Shown here: one piece after another, positions 42,000-50,184 of the stretch
Layout of the letters: each line of letters starts with the position of its first letter
Numbering within the stretch: position 1 is the stretch's first letter
DNA from: Vulcanimicrobium alpinum
GTDB taxonomy: Bacteria > Vulcanimicrobiota > Vulcanimicrobiia > Vulcanimicrobiales > Vulcanimicrobiaceae
Assembly: GCF_027923555.1 (NCBI RefSeq)
Contig: NZ_AP025523.1
Location: 1,864,484-1,928,483, forward strand
Reading direction: 5' to 3'
Length of the DNA: 64,000 nt
Notes under the pieces: model-generated
What the model saw: only the letters and a program-made list of their open reading frames with translations
Database searches by the model: none
What the model was told of the DNA's origin: nothing
Translations under genes and position numbers: made by a program

Positions 42000-43760
42000 A
42001 TGAAGCTGGCGCTCTGGCGCGCATGCGCGGTCGCGCTTTCGACGATGCTGCTGATCCTGCTCTCTTTGAGCGCGATCGCGGCCGTCGTTGCCAACGCGTC
42101 CCCCGGGTTCTCGGGGACGAACGAACTCGCCCATCCCGGCTCCGTGATCGTCGAGCAGATCACCGATCCTGCTGCCGTCCAGCCGCCGCTCCATCGCGGC
42201 GACCGGGTCGCGCTCGCCGATCGGTCGTTGCCGAACCGGCTGCGGTTCGCGCAGGGGCGCCCCGGCGACCGGTTCGCCCTGACCGGCACCGGCGCCGACG
42301 GCACGCCGTAGAACGCCGATCCTGCGACCTGGGTCGCGACGATCACCGGCTTCGCCTTCGCGCTCGTCGCGCTGGTCGTCGCCGTCCGCCGTCCCGCGGA
42401 CCCGCTGGCGCGCACCCTCACCGCCCTGCTGCTCTCACTCGGCGGATTGTTCGTCTCGTTTCTGCCGTGGAAGCCCGAATGGTTCACCGCGGTGCAGATG
42501 CTGCTGACGCGCTTCTGTCAGATTTTCTGCGCGTACGCTGCGCTCTCGCTGGCCGTGATCTTCCCATATCCCAGCGAACGCGGCGTTCGCGCGCTGCTGC
42601 GGCGCGCGAACCCGATCGCGTTTGCGATCGGGCTGGCGATGGTCTACTGGGGCACGATCTCCCTGGTACTGCTGCTGCGGCCGTTGCCGACCTGGTACAA
42701 CCCGCTCGGCTTGACTGTCACGCTGGCGTATTTCACCGCGATCACGATCGCGTTCGTCGTCGCCGGACGCGGCGCGCGCGGGGCCGATGCGAAGCGGCTC
42801 AAGTGGGTCGGCTACACGCTGGCCCTCGGCTTCTCGGGATCGCTGATCGAAACGCTGCAGTTCGCGCTGCGGATCCCGATTTTGCCGTGGGAATACTGGC
42901 TGGGCTTGACGCTGCTCGCGATCCCGCTCGGCCTGGGCTACGCGATCGTACGTCACCGCGTCGTCGACATCGGCTTCGTCGTCAACCGCGCGCTGGTGTT
43001 CGGGTCGCTCTCCGTCATCGTGGTCGCGGCGTTCATGGTGCTCGAGTGGACGCTCTCGACGGTCGCGATGCGGATCTCGCACCTCACCTCGACGTCGCTG
43101 GAGCTGGCGCTGGCGCTGGGGTTGGGATTCTCGATGCGCAGCCTGCACGCGCGCGTCGACCGTTTCGTCGACGATCTCTTCTTCCGCGACCGTCACGAAG
43201 CCGAGCGTGCGCTGCGGACGCTCGCGCGCGACATCGCGTACGTCAGCGACCCGCAGGTCGCCGTTGCGCGCGTGCAGGCCGAGGTCGCGGTGCGCTGCGG
43301 CGCGACCGGCGCCGCGATCTACGTCGCCGACGCCGCGCGCGCACTGCGCGTCGACCCGGGCTCCGGCGGCCCCGCGCCCGCGGTCGGTATCGACGATCCG
43401 GCGCTCGTGCGCATGCGCGCGACCCGCACGTTCGTCGAACTGCGCCGGGTCGACAGCGCCCTGGCCGGCGATTTCGCGTTTCCGATGCTCGTCCGCGACA
43501 CGGTGACGGGGATGCTCGTGCTGGGTTCGAAGTCGAACGGCGAGGCCTACGCCCCCGACGAGCTCGCGACGGTCGAGACCGTCACGATGGCGCTGGGAAA
43601 CGCGCTCGACGCGCTGCAGACCGCGGCGCTCAGGCGGGAGGTCGCGCGCGTCCTGCACGACGGCGGGATCGACGGCTTGCGCGGGATGGTCGAGCCCGCG
43701 CGCTGGGCGCGCGGCACCGGTACGCAACCGACGGGGCCGCTCGCAGGTCTCGGAGAATAA
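42000..43760 (+). pseudogene. GAF-domain membrane sensor interrupted by an in-frame amber codon
   Basis: One reading frame of 587 codons encodes an N-terminal helix with an extracytoplasmic PDZ-like part ('PPLHRGDRVALADRSLPNRL'), six or more membrane helices, a 'DRFVDDLFFRDRHEAERAL' linker and a GAF domain to about residue 540. It is interrupted once, by TAG at 42309-42311 after 103 codons; coding quality is equal on both sides, so the codon arose from a sense codon such as TAC, CAG or TGG. A restart at 42447 would give only the C-terminal membrane and GAF part. There is no kinase or GGDEF domain. It starts 24 bases after rnpB. Confidence 0.8.
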
Positions 43761-44167
43761 TGTCCACCGTGGCGCACTTTTCCAAAGACATGACCGTCGA
43801 GCAAGCGTTTAAGACGCATGCCGGCGCGCGGCGCGTGTTCGCACGCTTCCATCTCGGCGGCTGCTCGAACTGCGCGATCAGCGAGACCGAGACGATCGAA
43901 CAGGTCAGCGAAGGCTACGGCATCCCGCTCGGCCTGCTGATGGACGACCTCGAGAAGCTCTTCGAGCAGCCCTCGCTCGACGTCGGCGACGTCGTGAAGC
44001 TGCCCGACGAGATCCGCACCAAGATTCCGCAGCTCGCGACGGTCCCCGAATTCGGCCGGGTCACGGATTTCGCCGCCGGCGCCTACACGGTCGAGTTCGG
44101 CGACGTTCGCCTTCAGGGCCTCGCCGAAGATTTCATCAAGGTCGACCCCGCGACCGTCCCGGCCTAG
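43760..44167 (+). CDS. DUF1858 domain protein
   Basis: A 135-residue protein. Residues 8-65 are a DUF1858 domain ('FSKDMTVEQAFKTHAGARRV', 'FARFHLGGCSNCAISETETI', 'EQVSEGYGIPLGLLMDDLEK') with a C-x2-C motif expected to bind a metal or form a redox disulfide, as in hybrid-cluster-associated and ScdA-like proteins. Residues 70-135 form a small beta domain. The start overlaps the sensor stop by one base (TAATG), so its translation was coupled to that gene and may suffer from the upstream amber codon. Confidence 0.85.
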   Translation: MSTVAHFSKDMTVEQAFKTHAGARRVFARFHLGGCSNCAISETETIEQVSEGYGIPLGLLMDDLEKLFEQPSLDVGDVVKLPDEIRTKIPQLATVPEFGRVTDFAAGAYTVEFGDVRLQGLAEDFIKVDPATVPA

Positions 44168-44192
44168 TCACGCCGAGCCTTCGGCGTACTCC

Positions 44193-44215
44193 GGCCCGCT
44201 GATCCTCGGCGGGCC
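44193..44215. terminator. Hairpin between convergent genes
   Basis: GGCCCGC (44193-44199) pairs with GCGGGCC (44209-44215) around a 9-base loop. A second small hairpin (CGCCGA/TCGGCG, 44171-44186) precedes it. Placed between the convergent DUF1858 and DUF2203 genes it could serve both, although no T-run follows. Confidence 0.5.
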
Positions 44216-44235
44216 GCCTGCGTTTGGGCCGGACG

Positions 44236-44613
44236 TTAGAGCGGCTTGCGGTCGACGAAGGATTCGTCGGTGCCGTGCCAGTGGGCGAGTTCCCGTTCTC
44301 CGGCTTTCCAGCACAGATAGACGGGGCGCCCGTCCCGCATCGACGGAAAGTCCAGCAGGCCCAGGTCGAGGTCTTTGACCACGCAGCCGTGCGCCTCGAT
44401 CCGGTTGATCAGGCGGACGATCTCGGCCTTGAGCTCGGTGAACGCACGCGAGCGCCGGCGGTCGCGGGTCGCATCCGACCGCCCCGCGCGCAACGCCGGA
44501 TCGGTTTCCAGCAGGCGGATCGCCAGGTCGCGGCGCTTCCCCCACAGCTCGTCGAGCAGCGGTTCCAGGACCGGGATGAGGGCGTTTGCTTTCTCAGCCG
44601 AAAAGAGCTTCAT
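44236..44613 (-). CDS. DUF2203 protein
   Basis: A 125-residue protein with the family start 'KLFSAEKANALIPVLEPLLD', a helical 'ELKAEIVRLINRIEAHGCVV' and the conserved end 'KDLDLGLLDFPSMRDGRPVY' then 'LCWKAGERELAHWHGTDESF'. It is cytoplasmic and of unknown function. Its start codon is only 2 bases from the divergent rapZ start. Confidence 0.88.
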   Translation of the reverse strand: MKLFSAEKANALIPVLEPLLDELWGKRRDLAIRLLETDPALRAGRSDATRDRRRSRAFTELKAEIVRLINRIEAHGCVVKDLDLGLLDFPSMRDGRPVYLCWKAGERELAHWHGTDESFVDRKPL

Positions 44614-44615
44614 CT

Positions 44616-45470
44616 ATGCGCCGTCTTGTCATCGTAACGGGGCTGTCGGGCGCGGGCAAGAGTCAGGCGATGAAATCGTTCGAGGACTTTGGGTTCGCAT
44701 GCCTCGACAACGCGCCGCCGGTGTTCGCGCGGTCGTTCGCCGCGCTCGCGGAGCACGCGGGGATCGACGACGCAGCGCTCGCGCTCGACGTCCGCACCCT
44801 CGGTCCGTTCGGTGACGCCGTCGACGCGATCGAGGAACTCGCGCGCCACGGCAACCGCCCCGACGTGCTGTTCCTCGACGCCGAAGACGAGACGCTGATC
44901 CGCCGTTACAGCGAGACGCGCCGGCGCCACCCGTACGGCGACGGCGTTGCCGGTCTCGCAGAGGCGATCCGGACCGAACGAGCAGCGCTCGTTGCGCTTC
45001 GGGACCGCGCCGATTACGTCTGGGACACGAGCCGGCTCACGCTGGGCCAGCTCAAGGACCGCATCGGAACGACGTTCGTCGGTCCCGACGCGCGCCGGCT
45101 GCGGATCGCGATCGTCGCGTTCGGATTCAAGTACGGGATCCCGCTCGACGCCGATCTGCTCTTCGACGTGCGGTTTCTGCCGAACCCGAATTACGTCGAA
45201 GACCTGCGCGCGCTCACCGGCGCCGACGCGCCCGTCGCCGCCTATCTCGAAGCGATCCCGGAGACCGAGACGTTCCTGCAGCACCTCTTCGGCCTGCTGG
45301 CATTTCTCGTGCCGCACTACGAGCGCGAAGGAAAATCCCAATTGACCCTCGCGATCGGCTGCACCGGCGGCCGCCACCGCAGCGTGTACCTGGCGCGGCG
45401 CACGTTGCGCTATCTGCGCGAGACGACCGGGGCGCTGACGACGTTCGATGCGCGAGACGTGAACCGATGA
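44616..45470 (+). CDS. rapZ: RapZ/YvcJ nucleotide-binding RNA adaptor protein
   Basis: A 284-residue protein. P-loop 'GLSGAGKSQAMKSFEDFGF' at residues 8-26, 'CLDNAPP', a 'VLFLDAEDETLIRRYSETRR' Walker-B-like region, and the C-terminal 'AIGCTGGRHRSVYLA' that is diagnostic for this family. In E. coli RapZ directs RNase E to a small RNA controlling amino-sugar synthesis; in Gram-positive bacteria YvcJ stands before yvcK as here. ATG 44616 is chosen over TTG 44586 because the P-loop starts at residue 8. It overlaps yvcK by 4 bases. Confidence 0.95.
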   Translation: MRRLVIVTGLSGAGKSQAMKSFEDFGFACLDNAPPVFARSFAALAEHAGIDDAALALDVRTLGPFGDAVDAIEELARHGNRPDVLFLDAEDETLIRRYSETRRRHPYGDGVAGLAEAIRTERAALVALRDRADYVWDTSRLTLGQLKDRIGTTFVGPDARRLRIAIVAFGFKYGIPLDADLLFDVRFLPNPNYVEDLRALTGADAPVAAYLEAIPETETFLQHLFGLLAFLVPHYEREGKSQLTLAIGCTGGRHRSVYLARRTLRYLRETTGALTTFDARDVNR

Positions 45471-46831
45471 GCACCCGCATGCGCCGCTCGCTGAACCTTT
45501 GGCGCTGGCTGATCCCCGGCCTGCGCGTGAAGCGCTGGCTGCTGCTCGCGCTGATCGGCGCGACGCTGTTCGTCAACGGGCTTTCGCGGTATCTGACCGA
45601 TGAAGGCTACTCGCTGAGCATCAACGAGATGGTCGACACGGTCGTCTCGGAGTTCTTCCCGCCGGGCTACCTCTCGTGGATCTTCATGGTGCTGGGCGTG
45701 CTGCTCGTCGGGCTGGGCATCTGGCGCTGGCTCAACGCGATCGTGACGGCGGTGACGCCCGAGGGTTCGAGCCGCGTCCTCGACGCGATCATGGAACGCC
45801 GTCTCGAGAGCGGGTACCGCATCGTCGTCGTCGGCGGCGGCACCGGTCTCTCGACGATGCTGCGCGGGCTCAAGCGGGTGACGACGAATCTCACCGCCGT
45901 CGTCACCGTGAGCGACGACGGCGGTTCGTCGGGCCGGCTGCAAAAGGAACTCGGCGTGCTGCCGCCCGGCGACATCCGCAACTGTCTGGTCGCGCTCGCC
46001 GACGACGAAGCCCTGGTCACCTCGCTCTTCCGCTACCGCTTCTCCGAGGGCGAAGGGCTCACCGGACACTCTTTCGGCAACCTGTTTTTGGCCGCGATGA
46101 CCGGGATTACCGGGAACTTCGACGAGGCGATCAAGGTGTCGAGCCGCGTCCTCAACGTGAAAGGACGCGTGCTTCCGTCGACGCTCGCCGTCGCGCGGCT
46201 CTGCGCGAAGCTCACCGACGGCCGCATCGTCGAGGGCGAGTCGCAGATCCCGCAGGCGCGCGGCACGATCGAGCGCGTCTACCTCGAACCGGCGTATGCC
46301 GCGCCGCTGGCCGACGTAATCACCGCGATCCGCGAAGCCGACGCGATCGTCCTCGGACCGGGCTCGCTCTACACCTCGATCATGCCGAACCTGCTCGTCG
46401 ATCGCGTCGCGCTCGAGATCGAAGCGGCCAGCGCCGTGAAGATCTACGTCTGCAACGTGATGACCCAGCCGGGCGAGACCGACGACTACACCGCCGCACG
46501 CCATGTGCGGGCGCTCACCGACGGGGCGGGCGCGCGCGTCTGCGACGTCGTGATCGTCAACGACGAGCTGCCGCGCAAACTGCGCGACCTCTACGCCGAA
46601 GAGGGTCAGGTTCCGGTGCAGGTCGACGAAGCCGAACTGCGCGCACTGGACGTGCGCGTGGTGCGCGCCGCAGTGATCAGCGAAACCGAGACGGTCCGCC
46701 ACGACCCCGAGCGGCTCGCCGACGTCGTCATCGGGATTGTCGACGAAGCCGTCGCGACGCGCGCGTCGTACGTGCGCTTTCGTCAGAGCACCACGCCGAC
46801 GACGCCGAGCGCTCCGAGCCCCGCGACCTAA
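45467..46831 (+). CDS. yvcK: YvcK/GlmR family protein with N-terminal membrane anchor
   Basis: A 454-residue protein. Two transmembrane helices (about 23-40 and 66-88) come first, then the YvcK domain: 'RIVVVGGGTGLSTMLRGLKR', 'VVTVSDDGGSSGRLQKELG', 'PPGDIRNCLVALAD', 'HSFGNLFLAAMTGITGNFDE' and 'DAIVLGPGSLYTSIMPNLL'. YvcK binds UDP-sugars and regulates cell-wall precursor flux. Most YvcK proteins are soluble; the membrane-anchored form is less common and would place it next to envelope synthesis. The whiA gene that often follows is absent. It is coupled to rapZ (ATGA). Confidence 0.93.
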   Translation: MSTRMRRSLNLWRWLIPGLRVKRWLLLALIGATLFVNGLSRYLTDEGYSLSINEMVDTVVSEFFPPGYLSWIFMVLGVLLVGLGIWRWLNAIVTAVTPEGSSRVLDAIMERRLESGYRIVVVGGGTGLSTMLRGLKRVTTNLTAVVTVSDDGGSSGRLQKELGVLPPGDIRNCLVALADDEALVTSLFRYRFSEGEGLTGHSFGNLFLAAMTGITGNFDEAIKVSSRVLNVKGRVLPSTLAVARLCAKLTDGRIVEGESQIPQARGTIERVYLEPAYAAPLADVITAIREADAIVLGPGSLYTSIMPNLLVDRVALEIEAASAVKIYVCNVMTQPGETDDYTAARHVRALTDGAGARVCDVVIVNDELPRKLRDLYAEEGQVPVQVDEAELRALDVRVVRAAVISETETVRHDPERLADVVIGIVDEAVATRASYVRFRQSTTPTTPSAPSPAT

Positions 46832-46841
46832 CCGCCGCCCG

Positions 46842-47963
46842 TCACGCGGAGAGCATCGTCAGCGCGATCGCGCGCGCCGCGGCGGCGCGCAGGTTGGGCG
46901 CGGCGTCTGCCATTGCCGCCTCGAGCGTCACCGGACCGGTGACGATGGGAACGCAGGCGACGCCGCGTTCGCGTAACGCACGTTCCGCCGCGAGGTCGAC
47001 GCTGCCGCCGAACGCGATGACGGGGACTGCCGCAGACCGCGCGAGCGCCGCGACGCCGTCGACGACCTTCCCGCGCAACGTCTGGTCGTCGATGCGCCCC
47101 TCGCCGGTCAAACACCAATCGGCGCCGCGCAGCGCCTCGCCGAGGCCGCGAACGTCGGCGACCAGCATCACGCCGCGGCGCAGGCGCGCTCCGCAGACGC
47201 TCGCGAGGCCCCAGCCCAGCCCGCCGGCGGCGCCCGCGCCGGGCATCTCCCGCAAGTCGGTCGCCGTCGCCGCCTCCAGCGCGCGCGCCAGCCGCGCGAG
47301 CACGCCGTCGAGAAACGCGACGTCGGCGTCGCCGGCGCCCTTTTGCGGTCCGTAGACCGCGGCGGCGCCCTGCGGCCCGAGCAGCGGGTTGTCGACGTCG
47401 CACGCGATCGCAAGATCGATGGCGCGGATGCGCGCGTCGAGGCCGCCAAGGTCGATGCGCTCGACGTCCGCAAGCGCAGCGGGTTCCGGTTCCAACGGCG
47501 CTCCCGCCGCGTCGAGGAAACGGACGCCGAGCGCGGCGAGCGCGCCGGCGCCGCCGTCGGTCGTCGCGCTCCCGCCGATCCCCAGCACGATGCGGCGCGC
47601 GCCGGCGTCGAGCGCGTCGCGCAGCAACTCGCCGGTGCCGAAGGTCGTCGCGCGGCGCGGATCGAGCGCGCTTCCTGCGAGCACGAGCCCCGACGCCGCC
47701 GCCATCTCGATCACCGCCAGGTCTGCGTCGATCGCGTACACGGCGTCGACCGGCGCGCCCAGCGGTCCGCGCACGCGCACCCGGCGCGGCAGCGCGCCGG
47801 CAGCGAGAAACGCATCGACGGTGCCGTCGCCGCCGTCCGCCATCGGGATCAGCGTGCACTCCGCGCCGGGGACGACGTCGTGCACGCCGGCGCGCAGCGC
47901 CGCGGCGACCTGCGCCGCGTCGAGACTCCCTTTGAATTTGTCCGGCGCGATGACGACGCGCAC
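46842..47963 (-). CDS. Glycerate kinase (GarK/GlxK type)
   Basis: A 373-residue kinase of the GlxK/GarK family: starts 'RVVIAPDKFKGSLDAAQVAA', then 'ECTLIPMADGGDGTVDAFLA', 'ARRIVLGIGGSATTDGGAGA', 'EMPGAGAAGGLGWGLASV' and 'WCLTGEGRIDDQTLRGKVV'. It phosphorylates D-glycerate to 2-phosphoglycerate, linking glyoxylate or serine breakdown to glycolysis. It starts GTG 47963 and is convergent with yvcK, with a 10-base gap. Confidence 0.94.
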   Translation of the reverse strand: MRVVIAPDKFKGSLDAAQVAAALRAGVHDVVPGAECTLIPMADGGDGTVDAFLAAGALPRRVRVRGPLGAPVDAVYAIDADLAVIEMAAASGLVLAGSALDPRRATTFGTGELLRDALDAGARRIVLGIGGSATTDGGAGALAALGVRFLDAAGAPLEPEPAALADVERIDLGGLDARIRAIDLAIACDVDNPLLGPQGAAAVYGPQKGAGDADVAFLDGVLARLARALEAATATDLREMPGAGAAGGLGWGLASVCGARLRRGVMLVADVRGLGEALRGADWCLTGEGRIDDQTLRGKVVDGVAALARSAAVPVIAFGGSVDLAAERALRERGVACVPIVTGPVTLEAAMADAAPNLRAAAARAIALTMLSA

Positions 47964-47968
47964 GCGCG

Positions 47969-48319
47969 CTACGGTTTGCTCAGCGGGATGTCGACGGTGA
48001 TCGTGTCACCGAGCGCGATGCTGCCGGAATACGCGGGGTTGGGCCGCACGCTGTAGCCTTGCGGCGCCTGCGCCTGGACGGTGTACTGGCCGGCCGGGAT
48101 ATTGGGGATGCGGTACGTGCCGTCGGCGCCGGTCGTCGCGCTGAGGATCGTGAACGTCGTCACCACCACGCCCGCAACGGGCTGGTTCGTCGCGATGTCG
48201 TACGCGCGGCCGCGAATCGTCCCGTAGTTCTGCGCCGGCGGCACCTGCGGGGCACCGCACGCCGCCAGCGCGGCGAGCGACGCAGCGGCCAAAACGAAGC
48301 GGGCGCGTGAGGTCCTCAC
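47969..48319 (-). CDS. Lipoprotein with a carboxypeptidase-regulatory-like domain
   Basis: A 116-residue lipoprotein: signal 'RFVLAAASLAALAAC' with lipobox LAAC, then one Ig-like CarboxypepD_reg domain ('GTIRGRAYDIATNQPVAGVV', 'TTGADGTYRIPNIPAGQYTV'). GTG 48319 is preferred; a longer start at 48352 adds a hydrophilic lead unlike a signal peptide. These small beta-sandwich domains mediate surface binding. It stops 5 bases before the glycerate kinase start. Confidence 0.75.
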   Translation of the reverse strand: MRTSRARFVLAAASLAALAACGAPQVPPAQNYGTIRGRAYDIATNQPVAGVVVTTFTILSATTGADGTYRIPNIPAGQYTVQAQAPQGYSVRPNPAYSGSIALGDTITVDIPLSKP

Positions 48320-48365
48320 TCGCCCGCCGTTGGGTTCGGCACGCGCCGACACCTGCTGGGCGGCG

Positions 48366-48716
48366 TCAGGCCGGAACGACGCCCTCTTCCGCGTCCTGGC
48401 GATCCAAGTTTTCGATCTTCTCCTCGAGAAGCCAGCGATTGGCCTCGTCGCGCCGCGATTCCGGGACGCGCGCTTTCAGCCACGCCAGGATCTCGTCGTC
48501 GGTACGCGCGTTCTCGAGCGCCGCGTCGAACATCCGCGAGGTGATCCCCCAGCGGTCGAAGACGCCGCGATCCATCGGGCACGGGTAGATGTAGTCGAAG
48601 ATCGTGCCGTCCCGGGACGCTCGCGCTTTGTCGAACACCCGAGCCAGCCAAAGGTAGCCGTCGAGCGCCTCGCGCCCGCGACGCGGGAAATCACCGTGAC
48701 GAAAATCCGTAGCCAT
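48366..48716 (-). CDS. DUF5069 protein
   Basis: A 116-residue protein with DUF5069 features: 'ALDGYLWLARVFDKARASRD', 'GTIFDYIYPCPMDRGVFDRW', 'DDEILAWLKARV'. The function of this family is not known. A good ribosome site (GGAGAGGGAG) precedes the ATG at 48716. It lies back to back with the CBS gene, 76 bases apart. Confidence 0.85.
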   Translation of the reverse strand: MATDFRHGDFPRRGREALDGYLWLARVFDKARASRDGTIFDYIYPCPMDRGVFDRWGITSRMFDAALENARTDDEILAWLKARVPESRRDEANRWLLEEKIENLDRQDAEEGVVPA

Positions 48717-48792
48717 CGTCTCCCTCTCCAGAGCGTCTCGCCTCTGTTTTGACGCAGGCAGCGCCTCCGGAGTTGCGGAACGCCGACGGGCT

Positions 48793-50184
48793 ATGGCGAT
48801 GACCCAACCGCGCCCCGTCTCCGGCCTGACCTACTTCGAAAACGCGCTCGACGCGGTCGGACGGACCCCGCTGGTGCGCCTGCACCGCGTGCTCGACGGC
48901 GCGGCGTGTCTCGTTCTGGCGAAGGTCGAGTACGTCAATCCCGGCGGTTCCGTCAAGGACCGGCCGGCGGTCGCGATGATCGAAGACGCCGAAGCACGCG
49001 GGATCCTCAAACCCGGCGCAACGATCATCGAGGCGACCTCCGGCAACACCGGGACCGGCCTCGCGATGGCGGCGGCGATCCGCGGCTATCGCTGCATCCT
49101 CGTGATGCCCGACAAGATGTCGAAGGAAAAGATCGATCTGCTCAAGGCGTACGGCGCCGAGGTCGTCGTCACGCCGACGAACGTGCCCAACGACTCGCCC
49201 GAATCATACTACGGCGTCGCGAACCGGCTCACCGCGGAGATCCCCGGCGCGATTCAGCCCGATCAGTGGCACAACGCGCAGAACCCCGGCGCGCACTACG
49301 CGACGACGGGCCCCGAGATCTGGGAGCAGACGTCGGGAAAGATCACGCACTTCGTGAGCGGGATGGGGACCGGCGGAACGATCTCGGGCACCGCCCGATT
49401 CCTGAAAGAAAAGAATCCGGCGATCGTCGTCGTCGGGGCCGATCCCGAAGGTTCGATCTACAGCGGCGATACGCCGAAGTCGTACAAAGTCGAGGGGATC
49501 GGGATGAGTTATCTCCCGCAGACCGTCGATATGCGCGTCATCGATCGCATCCTGCGCGTGACCGACAAGGAGAGCTTCCTAATGGCGCGCCGCATCACGC
49601 GCGAAGAGGGGCTGCTCGTCGGCGGCTCGTCGGGGACCGCGGTCGCGGCGGCGGCGCGCATCGCGAAAGAACTCCCGGCCGACGCGATCATGGTCGTGAT
49701 GATGCCCGACTCGGGCCGCGGCTACATGTCGAAGATCTTCAACGACGAGTGGATGCACGCCAACGGATTCCTCGAGGACGATCGCCGCAAGGACACGGTC
49801 GGCGACGTGCTGCGCACGAAGCAGCCGCTGCCGCCGATGATCGTCGTGAGCGAAGAGCAGACGGTGAAAGAGGCGCTCGACCTGCTGCGCCGCTATGAGA
49901 TCTCGCAGCTCCCGGTGATGCGCGGCAACGACGTCGTCGGCTCGATCAACGACGTCGCCGTGATGCAGGCCGTGTTCGATCACGCGGACATCATGCACAA
50001 ACCGGTCGTCGAGGTGATGGGCCGTCCGTTCCCCGCGCTCGAGCACGATTCCGAGGTCGGGATGGCGTACAAACTGCTCACGATGGCAAACCACGCAATC
50101 GTCGTCACCGAAAATGCGCGTCCCGTCGGCGTGGTGACGCGCCAGGACGTCATCTCGTTCCTCTCGGCGCAGACCGCCGGATGA
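48793..50184 (+). CDS. Cystathionine beta-synthase with C-terminal CBS pair
   Basis: A 463-residue PLP enzyme. The catalytic lysine is Lys55 in 'NPGGSVKDRPA', and the phosphate-binding loop is 'ATSGNTGTG' (81-89). The cofactor core runs to about residue 325, followed by two CBS modules (about 340-460; 'EEQTVKEALDLLRRYEISQL', 'NARPVGVVTRQDVISFL') that in homologues bind adenosyl ligands. It condenses serine and homocysteine to cystathionine. It has no N-terminal haem motif. The stop overlaps the next gene (ATGA), completing a reverse-transsulfuration pair. Confidence 0.93.
   Translation: MAMTQPRPVSGLTYFENALDAVGRTPLVRLHRVLDGAACLVLAKVEYVNPGGSVKDRPAVAMIEDAEARGILKPGATIIEATSGNTGTGLAMAAAIRGYRCILVMPDKMSKEKIDLLKAYGAEVVVTPTNVPNDSPESYYGVANRLTAEIPGAIQPDQWHNAQNPGAHYATTGPEIWEQTSGKITHFVSGMGTGGTISGTARFLKEKNPAIVVVGADPEGSIYSGDTPKSYKVEGIGMSYLPQTVDMRVIDRILRVTDKESFLMARRITREEGLLVGGSSGTAVAAAARIAKELPADAIMVVMMPDSGRGYMSKIFNDEWMHANGFLEDDRRKDTVGDVLRTKQPLPPMIVVSEEQTVKEALDLLRRYEISQLPVMRGNDVVGSINDVAVMQAVFDHADIMHKPVVEVMGRPFPALEHDSEVGMAYKLLTMANHAIVVTENARPVGVVTRQDVISFLSAQTAG

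Noticed and set aside
41560-42194. Several 130-200-codon frames on both strands near 41.6-42.2 kb
   Set aside because: The region is RNase P RNA; the frames are Arg-rich and match no family.
48299-48327. Imperfect palindrome at the start of the regulatory-domain lipoprotein
   Set aside because: Interrupted arms and overlap with the start codon; weak enough to arise by chance in GC-rich sequence.
48717-48792. Possible SAM or SAH riboswitch before the transsulfuration genes
   Set aside because: The gap is only 76 bases and shows no SAM or SAH riboswitch core.
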